In this document: in pieces, positions 1 through 5,367 of the stretch
Numbering within the stretch: position 1 is the first letter of the stretch
Layout: each line of letters opens with the position of its first letter
Origin: Bacteroidales bacterium
Lineage (GTDB): Bacteria > Bacteroidota > Bacteroidia > Bacteroidales > UBA7960
NCBI GenBank assembly: GCA_003560215.1
Contig: PWIY01000226.1
Coordinates: forward strand, 1 to 6,045
Reading direction: 5' to 3'
DNA length: 6,045 nucleotides
The notes under the pieces: generated by a model
The model's database searches: none
Seen by the model: the letters and a program-made list of their open reading frames with translations, nothing else
Told to the model about the DNA's origin: nothing
Made by a program: the position numbers and the translations under genes

Positions 1-1415
1 CGGTAGTCACTCATTCCCACAGTCAGCATAGATGACAGGCTGCTGCTGAATGAAGTGTTCAGTCTGGCAGAGGCAAGTAGATTGTTGTATTCATGCGTGG
101 TTTCTTTCCCGAACCCGAAGCGGTCAAAACTGTGGTACCCGAAAAGGGTCAGCCGGTTGTCCTGATTCAGTGCGATATTTAACGTGCCGGTCACATCATG
201 AAAACGGGCTGTGCTGTTCATCAGGTCTTCATCATTGGTGTAGTCAAGCAGGAAATCAGAGTAGGATGTCCTGCCCCCCACATAAATGCTTGCCCTATCC
301 TCTATAATGGGAGTTTCCAGCAGGAGCCGACTGTTCAGCAGCCCAATGCCGCCCTGCACATTGGTGCCGTCTTTGTCCAGGCTGTTTTTCAGTCTGATAT
401 CCATCACTGAGGAGGCCCTTTCACCGTAGCGGGGTGGGATGCCGGCTTTGATCAGGGTCACATCCGAAATCAGATCCGCATTGATCACCGAGATCAGACC
501 CAGGAGGTGTGATGAATTAAACAGGGGTACATTTTCAATGAGAATCAGGTTTTGATCTGCATCTCCGCCCCTGACATTGAAACCGGTGCCGAATTCCCCA
601 ACAGACTGCACTCCAGGCAACAGGGTGATGCTTCTGACAATATCCCTTTCACCAAAAGTGCCCTGCAGCCCTTCAATGGCGCGGCTATCCAGGCTGACCA
701 CACTCATTTGTGTTTGCTGGATGTTTTCACGGGCACTCCGGGCGGTAACTGTTACTTCGTCAAGCTGAACCCGGCTTTCAAAGAGTTCAAAATTTGCCCT
801 GCCATCGCTGTAGAGTTGGATTTCCTGTATGCCGGACTCATAGCCCACGAAAGAAATCCGGAGTCTCAGCTCACCAGTGGGAAGTTCCATTTCAAATTTT
901 CCCTCCAGATCGGTGGATACGCCTGCCTCACTGGCAGGATCAAAAATAACGGCGCCGATCAGGGGTTCACCGGTGGTGCCGCAATTAACTATTCCTGACA
1001 GGGTGGCCGTTGACTGGCGACCATATTCCTCGCGCGAGCCAACGATCAGCAGGTCATCCTCCTCTCTGGTCACACTTTCCTCGGCGCCCCGGCCAGCCGG
1101 CAGAAATGCGATGTGATCTCCCATGTACACCCAGGTCAGATCCCTGGTGCCGGCAATCATTGTAAGGATCTGTTCCATCGGTTTTTCCAGTACTTCGGTG
1201 GGAAGCAGGATTTCTTCCATCCAGCGGGACTGATAAAAAATGAAGAGTTGATGCCGTTCCTGCAAATGACTGATCACCTCAATGGCAGGGATGCTGTCTT
1301 CCAGTGAACGACCGGTTGCCTGGCTGTATTTATGATCCGGCATATGAGAATATGGATTGGGAAAAGCTGTTTCAGCCAGGGGCAATATGGCCAAACATAT
1401 CAAAAGAATGTACAT
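1..1415 (-). CDS. TonB-dependent outer-membrane receptor, STN and carboxypeptidase-like domains (partial)
   Basis: Reading the minus strand from ATG at 1415-1413 gives 471 uninterrupted codons to the left edge; the C-terminal beta-barrel lies outside the window. Visible order: a hydrophobic signal-like segment (residues 1-18); an STN domain (about 42-105, from IEVISHLQERHQ to HIAFLP); a carboxypeptidase-like regulatory beta-sandwich (about 139-212, ending with the typical SFVGYE turn); a linker with DEVTVTAR at 219-226; a plug domain (about 233-343, with LPGV at 266-269, NVRGGDADQNLILIENVP at 280-297 and the IKAGIPPRYGERASSV stretch); then barrel strands. Family knowledge: such proteins import a bound ligand across the outer membrane using TonB/ExbBD energy. 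The plug is not of the SusC type and no SusD partner is visible, so siderophore, metal, peptide or small-glycan import are all possible; the substrate cannot be read. An STN domain often contacts a FecR anti-sigma factor, but none is adjacent upstream. An in-frame TAA at 1454-1452 precedes the start. There is no frameshift. Confidence 0.93.
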   Translation of the reverse strand, partial: MYILLICLAILPLAETAFPNPYSHMPDHKYSQATGRSLEDSIPAIEVISHLQERHQLFIFYQSRWMEEILLPTEVLEKPMEQILTMIAGTRDLTWVYMGDHIAFLPAGRGAEESVTREEDDLLIVGSREEYGRQSTATLSGIVNCGTTGEPLIGAVIFDPASEAGVSTDLEGKFEMELPTGELRLRISFVGYESGIQEIQLYSDGRANFELFESRVQLDEVTVTARSARENIQQTQMSVVSLDSRAIEGLQGTFGERDIVRSITLLPGVQSVGEFGTGFNVRGGDADQNLILIENVPLFNSSHLLGLISVINADLISDVTLIKAGIPPRYGERASSVMDIRLKNSLDKDGTNVQGGIGLLNSRLLLETPIIEDRASIYVGGRTSYSDFLLDYTNDEDLMNSTARFHDVTGTLNIALNQDNRLTLFGYHSFDRFGFGKETTHEYNNLLASARLNTSFSSSLSSMLTVGMSDY

Positions 1416-1763
1416 GACAGCAATAATAATATAACGAAGGTCTGACGGAGTTTACGGTAAAACAAAAGAGTTATTTTATATCGTTCAGACTGCTTGTAAA
1501 ACTACGATTATTTCAGGTATGGAATTCCAGGAAATTTGTAATTTATCCAGGAGCCTGGTTTTTATTGGTTAAGCAGCTTAGTTTACTGATGAATCCCGGA
1601 TTATTTCCGTGTCGTTCAGGGTAATTTTTTACAGTATACAGGGTTTATGGCATGCCTTTAATGATCATTTCCGCTTTGTTGTTATTTTTGCGGGGTTCAA
1701 TTTTTTATTTCTGTTTAATGCATCCGGGATGATCTGTTATCCTGACGCGATATATGAAGGACC
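1416..1763. other. Divergent intergenic region, no gene seen
   Basis: This AT-rich stretch separates the divergent receptor and Mpv17-like genes. I found no coding signal: short open stretches on both strands hit stops quickly and resemble no protein I know. It must hold the promoters of both flanking genes. Visible elements are a 10-base perfect palindrome, TGGAATTCCA, at 1520-1529 and a TAnnTTTG match at 1683-1690 on the plus strand. No clear promoter for the receptor was recognised on the minus strand; the best partial match is TAGTTTTA in the region complementary to about 1494-1501. Confidence 0.6.
1661..1690 (+). promoter_or_regulatory. Possible Bacteroidetes-type promoter for the Mpv17-like gene
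   Basis: TATTTTTG at 1683-1690 matches the Bacteroidetes -7 consensus TAnnTTTG. Nineteen bases upstream, ATG at 1661-1663 matches two of the three bases of the -33 element TTG. A transcript would start near 1695 and have a leader of roughly 70 bases. The -33 match is imperfect and the region is T-rich, so chance is a real possibility. Confidence 0.3.
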
Positions 1764-2474
1764 ATGAAATCAAAAGACATCTTTTTTGTGCTGGCTGTAC
1801 TTTTACTATTTTCTCCTTTCTTTTTGCTGGATCAGCTCGCGGAGTTTTATATGGCAGCGAATGCCGGATTCCCCATGCTGATGGCTTTCCTGAAATTTGC
1901 GATTCTTGCTCCAATCGGGGAAGTCATCGGGCTCAGGATCAAAACGGGTCATTATAACCAGCCGGGGTTCGGAATACTACCCAGGGCTGTAGTATGGGGG
2001 CTGATCGGTCTGACCATTCAGGCGGCTTTCATGATTTTCTCCTCCGGAACCCCGGTGTTCCTCGGCTTACTTGGCATGACAGATGCTCCCGGGGCCCTGA
2101 TGTCTTCAGGGTTTTCCCTGGAAAAGCTGGTTGTGGCTTTTTCAATCAGTGTGTTCATGAATGTGTTTTATGCCCCGGTCATGATGACCTTTCATAAAAT
2201 CACCGATACCCACATTGAGCAAAATGGCGGCACATTAATGGCGCTTTTGAGAAAGCTTCCCATGGGTGAGATTATGCAGTCGATTAACTGGAAGGTGCAG
2301 TGGAACTTTGTGTTTAAAAAGACCATCCCTTTTTTCTGGATACCTGCCCATACCGTCACTTTTTTGCTGCCTCCTGAGCATCGTGTGCTTTTTGCCGCTT
2401 TGCTGGGGATCATGCTGGGGATATTCCTGGCGGTGGCAGCGGTGCTGGGTCGCAGGCCGGCTGCACAAGGCTGA
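1764..2474 (+). CDS. Mpv17/PMP22-like integral membrane protein
   Basis: A 236-residue, strongly hydrophobic protein with about five or six predicted membrane segments (near residues 5-23, 35-56, 72-92, 118-140, 186-204 and 206-227). The C-terminal third has the layout I associate with the Mpv17/PMP22 family: NVFYAPVMMTFHK (133-145), a Trp-rich NWKVQWNF segment (175-182), then PFFWIPAHTVTFLLPP (189-204) followed by EHRVLF. The GEVIGLRI segment (52-59) sits where eukaryotic members have a GDxxxQ-like motif. Eukaryotic members are inner-mitochondrial or peroxisomal membrane proteins proposed to form channels; the role of bacterial relatives is not established to my knowledge, so no function is assigned. 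The ATG at 1764 is preceded by AAGGA at 1757-1761, only two bases away, which is unusually close. The gene appears monocistronic: 173 bases separate it from the next co-directional gene. The alternative is an unrelated membrane protein with convergent features; gene call near certain, family call moderate. Confidence 0.8.
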   Translation: MKSKDIFFVLAVLLLFSPFFLLDQLAEFYMAANAGFPMLMAFLKFAILAPIGEVIGLRIKTGHYNQPGFGILPRAVVWGLIGLTIQAAFMIFSSGTPVFLGLLGMTDAPGALMSSGFSLEKLVVAFSISVFMNVFYAPVMMTFHKITDTHIEQNGGTLMALLRKLPMGEIMQSINWKVQWNFVFKKTIPFFWIPAHTVTFLLPPEHRVLFAALLGIMLGIFLAVAAVLGRRPAAQG

Positions 2475-2574
2475 TGGCTGCCCGCGGATTACCGGAATGT
2501 AGTTGCGGTTAAGGCTAATCGGTACCCCGGGTGGCTGTATTATCGGTTGGGTCCCGGGCAAGTAGCATGGCGCC

Positions 2575-2605
2575 TTGCACAAATGTGCTGGTTTTTGTAC
2601 ATTTA
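2575..2605 (+). promoter_or_regulatory. Possible promoter for the DUF2007-Usp gene
   Basis: TTG at 2575-2577, a 20-base spacer and TACATTTA at 2598-2605 form a Bacteroidetes-type -33/-7 pair with one mismatch in the final base of TAnnTTTG. Transcription would start near 2612, leaving a leader of about 35 bases before the ATG at 2648. It overlaps the short hairpin at 2577-2596, so one of the two interpretations may be wrong. Confidence 0.35.
2577..2596 (+). terminator. Weak candidate terminator after the Mpv17-like gene
   Basis: GCAC (2577-2580), loop AAAT and GTGC (2585-2588) form a four-base-pair stem that may extend slightly through a mismatch. It is followed by five T residues at 2592-2596. 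It lies about 100 bases past the stop of the Mpv17-like gene. The stem is short, so support is weak. Confidence 0.25.
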
Positions 2606-2647
2606 TGGTTAGATTTTCGATGTGTATTCATTTAAAACCAGATTAAA

Positions 2648-3757
2648 ATGGAAGACCGGCTGATTACCCTGGCCACAGATCATTATACTTCCGCCGAAAT
2701 TTTGAAGGCACGCCTGGAGGCCGCGGGCATTGAGTGTTATCTGAGTAACGTCCATCTGATCAGCGGGGCCGGGTCTGATGGGGTCAGGATTCAGATCAAG
2801 GAAGAAGATATGGAGAAAGCCCTTCGTTTGATGAATGAATGGAAGTTTGAGCAGGAGCAGGCTGAGCGCAAAAATCCGCGGGCAATCAGGCGGATACTTG
2901 TTCCGGTTGATTTTTCGGAATACTCAAGGAATGCCTGTCTCTATGCGCTGAATCTGGCACAGAAACTGAAGGCGGATATTAAAATTCTCCATGTGTATTA
3001 CGCCCCCATTGTGGATCTTGTACCCATTACAGATGCATACAGCATTCAGGTTGACATGGATATCAACCTGCGGGAGATTGAAAGCAATGCCAGAAAAAGC
3101 CTGATGGAATTTGTGAACGGGATCAGGAAAGAAGCTGCCGACAGTAAAATGGATCAGGTAAAAATAGGATACTCGCTGCGGGAAGGAATTACAGAGGATG
3201 AGATTGCGCGCATGGCAAGAGATTATAAACCTGGTATCATTGTTCTGGGCACCAAAGGTAAAGGTGAGAAGCAGAGCGACATTATCGGAAGTGTGGTGTA
3301 CCGCGTACTGGACCGGACCAAAGTGCCGGTGCTGGCCATTCCTGAAAAATCTGCCTATGATGCTTCCAGGGAAGTTAAGAACATTGCCTATGCCACTGAG
3401 TTTGATGATTCTGATTTTGTGGCCATCCGGAGATTGTTGTCCCTGGTTTCTGCATTTAAGGTAAAAGTGCATTGCATTCATTTTTCCAGTGATGCAGAAA
3501 AGACCCGGGATGATGTGAAAATGCAGAATCTCAAGGCGTACTTCAAAAAAGTGCATAAGGGAATTGAAGTGCAGTGTCATTTGCTGGAAGGGGAAGACAA
3601 CCTGAAGGACTTGGCTGCTTTTGCAGAGCAGCACCGGATTGATCTTTTTTCGATGACCAACAGAAAACGCAGCCTCATTGCCCGCATGTTTCACCCGGAT
3701 CTGACCAAAAAAATGATTTATCAGAGTACGATTCCGTTGCTGATTTTCCGGGCCTGA
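2648..3757 (+). CDS. DUF2007 domain fused to two UspA (universal stress protein) domains
   Basis: A 369-residue soluble protein with no signal peptide or membrane segment, hence cytoplasmic. Residues 1-65 match DUF2007, a putative signal-transducing domain with a PII-like alpha/beta fold: an initial strand, TSAEILKARLEAAGIECYL (14-32), then GVRIQIKEEDMEKALRLM. A charged linker (66-79) leads to UspA domain 1 (about 80-232), which begins RRILVPVDFSEYS with Asp88 in the usual nucleotide-contact position. This domain carries the full ATP-binding signature G-x2-G-x9-G-S: Gly201, Gly204, Gly214, Ser215. UspA domain 2 (about 244-369) keeps the fold pattern from KNIAYATEFDDSD to STIPLLIF but lacks the glycine motif, and the Asp88 equivalent is Glu251. 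Tandem Usp proteins with one ATP-binding and one degenerate half are known. Likely role: ATP/AMP-responsive stress regulator, with DUF2007 adding a ligand or partner site (inference). The ATG at 2648 has an A-rich upstream region and no Shine-Dalgarno sequence, which is common in this phylum. Confidence 0.92.
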   Translation: MEDRLITLATDHYTSAEILKARLEAAGIECYLSNVHLISGAGSDGVRIQIKEEDMEKALRLMNEWKFEQEQAERKNPRAIRRILVPVDFSEYSRNACLYALNLAQKLKADIKILHVYYAPIVDLVPITDAYSIQVDMDINLREIESNARKSLMEFVNGIRKEAADSKMDQVKIGYSLREGITEDEIARMARDYKPGIIVLGTKGKGEKQSDIIGSVVYRVLDRTKVPVLAIPEKSAYDASREVKNIAYATEFDDSDFVAIRRLLSLVSAFKVKVHCIHFSSDAEKTRDDVKMQNLKAYFKKVHKGIEVQCHLLEGEDNLKDLAAFAEQHRIDLFSMTNRKRSLIARMFHPDLTKKMIYQSTIPLLIFRA

Positions 3758-3763
3758 ATGTTT

Positions 3764-3792
3764 CCTGTGAAAGCACAGGGCAAAGGTTTGCC
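3764..3792. repeat. Two adjoining inverted repeats in the 3' region of the Usp gene
   Basis: Just after the stop codon, CCTGTG-AAAG-CACAGG (3764-3779) forms a perfect six-base-pair stem with a four-base loop. It is followed at once by GGCAAAGGTTTGCC (3779-3792), a second inverted repeat giving a five-base-pair stem with a four-base loop. The two share one base (3779), so both cannot be fully formed at the same time. Neither is followed by a T-run, so they are not typical intrinsic terminators; they may be 3'-end stabilisers or an incidental pair. Confidence 0.45.
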
Positions 3793-3850
3793 GATCCCCC
3801 GGTACCATAAGGACAATGTGGAGGGTCATGCCGGCTGTTGACTTCTGAAA

Positions 3851-3869
3851 ACCCGCCGGGCAGACCCGG
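3851..3869 (-). terminator. Candidate terminator of the alpha/beta hydrolase gene
   Basis: CCGGG (3856-3860), loop CAGA and CCCGG (3865-3869) form a GC-only five-base-pair stem just past the hydrolase stop codon (TGA, complement of 3876-3878). Read on the minus strand it is followed by CGGG and then four T residues. Read on the plus strand it is followed by GGCTCATCATTTT, so it could also act weakly on transcripts of the convergent Usp gene. The short T-tract keeps confidence moderate. Confidence 0.4.
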
Positions 3870-3875
3870 GGCTCA

Positions 3876-4823
3876 TCATTTTACATTCAGGCTTTGGTCG
3901 AGCCACTGGAGGAGGTAATCATATATCTCCTCCTTGTTTTTTTCATGCAGTAATTCGTGGCGCCCCGGAAAGATCTTCAGGGAAAGATTCTGGAAATGTT
4001 GTTTATAAAACTCTTTATGGATGATCACTGCATCTTTCCCGAAATGACCCACGGGGTCTTCCTGTCCGCTAAGTATCAGAATGGGCAGGGTTTTTCGGTA
4101 TGTCAGCAGGCTCTCTGCTTTCCTGGTGGAGATGATTCCTTTGAGCAAATGTCTGTAGAACCCATTTGAATAATAAAACCCGCAGTAGGGATCTTTCTCG
4201 TAGGCATCCACTTCCTTCCGGTCGGAAGAGATCCACTCGAACAGCGTTGGGGCATGTTTGAAATGCCGGTTGAAGTTCCCGTAAAAAAGCCTGTTAAGCC
4301 ACCTGCTTTTCTTGCCGGTGCCTTCAAAAAGAATTTTCAAGTTGATAAACGCAAGAAATATTCGCAGTGGTAAACGGTACAGGTGAAAACTGCCGGACAG
4401 GATCAGGCCCCGGATATAGATGGGGTACATGGCGGCGAAGTTCCTTGCCAGGAAAGAACCCATGCTGTGCCCCATTATAAATACGGGTATCTCGGGTTGT
4501 TGTTTCCGAATGTAGGTGTACAGGGCTCTGATATTCTCCAGCATCACTTGCCAGTTTTGCCGTTTGCTTATCCGGCCTGCCATTTCGGGGCTGCCCGCTG
4601 TTTTCCCCTGACCGGGGTGGTCGCCTGCATAAACGCCATAACCATTTTTTGTAAGAAAACAGGCAAAGTCCCTGTAGCGACCTGCGTGTTCTGCCATTCC
4701 GGGAATGATCAAAACAATTCCTTTCGGGGTTTTGCCCGGCGGAAGATAGCTTGTTACTGCAAAGCTGTTGTTCCTTGGGCTGTCAAGGTAAAAAAAGGAT
4801 TCCCGGCTGGATTTGGTTTCCAT
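3876..4823 (-). CDS. Alpha/beta hydrolase, monoacylglycerol lipase / lysophospholipase-like (serine aminopeptidase S33 type)
   Basis: A 315-residue alpha/beta hydrolase with no clear signal peptide, so probably cytoplasmic. Visible landmarks: IPGMAEHAGRY (40-50), corresponding to the oxyanion-hole HGxxEHxxRY motif of monoglyceride lipases, with the usual His of the HG pair replaced by Pro; DHPGQGKTAG (68-77); the nucleophile elbow GHSMG with Ser120; a lid region (about 145-230) containing SSDRKEVDAYEKDP, typical of the MGL/PldB group; acid Asp256 in LSGQEDPVG; and His289 in FPGRHELLHE. All three catalytic residues are present, so it should be active. Likely reaction: hydrolysis of monoacylglycerols, lysophospholipids or similar short esters; the true substrate cannot be deduced. 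Length is usual for the family. The start ATG (4823-4821) gives a sensible N-terminus. It is divergent from the DUF454 gene, separated by 76 bases, and converges on the Usp gene. Confidence 0.93.
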   Translation of the reverse strand: METKSSRESFFYLDSPRNNSFAVTSYLPPGKTPKGIVLIIPGMAEHAGRYRDFACFLTKNGYGVYAGDHPGQGKTAGSPEMAGRISKRQNWQVMLENIRALYTYIRKQQPEIPVFIMGHSMGSFLARNFAAMYPIYIRGLILSGSFHLYRLPLRIFLAFINLKILFEGTGKKSRWLNRLFYGNFNRHFKHAPTLFEWISSDRKEVDAYEKDPYCGFYYSNGFYRHLLKGIISTRKAESLLTYRKTLPILILSGQEDPVGHFGKDAVIIHKEFYKQHFQNLSLKIFPGRHELLHEKNKEEIYDYLLQWLDQSLNVK

Positions 4824-4877
4824 TGTCAGGTGAATTTTGCGATCTTTGCGACTTCAGTCTGAATGGCAGAACAGTGT

Positions 4878-4893
4878 CAAAGGTATAAATTTG
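4878..4893. promoter_or_regulatory. Back-to-back -7 elements between hydrolase and DUF454 genes
   Basis: The 16-base sequence CAAAGGTATAAATTTG contains TAAATTTG on the plus strand (4886-4893) and TACCTTTG on the minus strand (4885-4878). Both match the Bacteroidetes -7 consensus TAnnTTTG exactly and together they form an imperfect palindrome. The minus element would give the hydrolase a leader of about 50 bases. The plus element ends six bases before the DUF454 ATG, implying a leaderless or near-leaderless transcript. Neither has a good TTG -33 element at the usual spacing: the plus side has TGG 19 bases upstream, and the nearest TTG on the minus side is 28 bases away. A palindromic operator is the alternative. 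Confidence 0.4.
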
Positions 4894-4899
4894 GGAGGT

Positions 4900-5313
4900 A
4901 TGGCGGAGCATGACAAACCGACTTTTGGAAAGAAACTGAACCCCTTGCAGCGTTTTTTACTTACCGTGGCCGGTACCCTGGCGCTGGGTCTGGGTTTGCT
5001 TGGAATACCACTTCCCCTTCTTCCGACCACGCCTTTTCTGTTGCTTTCTGCCTATTGCTATGCCAGGAGCTCAGAGCGTTTCTATTACTGGCTGATCAAC
5101 CACAGATACCTGGGCGAACACATTCGAAATTACCGTGACCATAAGGGGACAACAGCCCAGGTCAAAAAAGGATCCATTGCCCTTTTGTGGATCACAATCA
5201 GTATATCCGCCATATTCGCTGTAAGCCTTTTGTGGGTGCGTTTGGTTTTGCTTGCCATCGCCATTGGTGTGACCATTCATATCAGCTCCCTGAAAACCCT
5301 GCCCAAAAAATAA
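4900..5313 (+). CDS. DUF454 (YbaN family) inner-membrane protein
   Basis: A 137-residue membrane protein close to the usual length of YbaN-family proteins. It carries the family hallmark GLLGIPLPLLPTTPFLLL (32-49) followed by SAYCYARSSERFYYWL (50-65), then the conserved loop NHRYLGEHIRNYRDHKG. Hydrophobic segments lie near residues 17-34, 37-52, 92-109 and 112-130, consistent with an integral inner-membrane protein with a soluble central loop. The family's function is not established. I chose the ATG at 4900; an in-frame TTG at 4837 would add 21 residues with no family resemblance. GGGAGG at 4893-4898 lies only one base from this ATG, too close for normal Shine-Dalgarno pairing. With TAAATTTG just upstream, a leaderless start is possible. 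The E. coli protein aligns from about residue 16 onward. Confidence 0.9.
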   Translation: MAEHDKPTFGKKLNPLQRFLLTVAGTLALGLGLLGIPLPLLPTTPFLLLSAYCYARSSERFYYWLINHRYLGEHIRNYRDHKGTTAQVKKGSIALLWITISISAIFAVSLLWVRLVLLAIAIGVTIHISSLKTLPKK

Positions 5314-5340
5314 GGGCCTCTTCCGCAGAAGAATGCCCTT
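5305..5340 (-). terminator. Strong intrinsic terminator of slyD, overlapping the DUF454 stop codon
   Basis: AAGGGC (5312-5317) pairs with GCCCTT (5335-5340) and, after a small internal loop, TCTTC (5319-5323) pairs with GAAGA (5328-5332) around loop CGCA, giving an 11-base-pair stem. On the minus strand the hairpin is followed by A and then six T residues (complement of 5310-5305), the classic layout of a Rho-independent terminator, about 30 bases after the slyD stop. On the plus strand it follows the DUF454 stop directly but has only a mixed T-rich tail (GGTTATGATTTG), so action in that direction would be weaker. Confidence 0.75.
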
Positions 5341-5367
5341 GGTTATGATTTGATTGTTTCCTGCTGA

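Noticed and set aside
552..998. A 148-codon open frame on the plus strand opposite the TonB receptor
   Set aside because: It overlaps the STN-to-plug coding region on the other strand, where domain matches are continuous and convincing; the antisense product has no recognisable features.
1547..1565. CCAGGAGCCTGG followed by TTTTTATT as an intrinsic terminator on the plus strand
   Set aside because: The stem leaves only a two-base loop (four pairs if opened), and there is no plus-strand gene upstream of it for it to terminate.
2924..3829. A 301-codon open frame on the minus strand opposite the Usp gene
   Set aside because: It lies antisense to a gene with clear domain structure, its translation resembles no family I know, and it is rich in His, Asn and Phe as expected from a reverse-strand shadow of biased codons.
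4383..4862. A 159-codon open frame on the plus strand opposite the hydrolase
   Set aside because: The opposite strand encodes the nucleophile elbow and oxyanion region of a complete hydrolase; the antisense product has no family resemblance.
4837..4899. N-terminal extension of the DUF454 protein from TTG at 4837
   Set aside because: The added 21 residues have no hydrophobic or family character, and family members align only downstream of the ATG at 4900.
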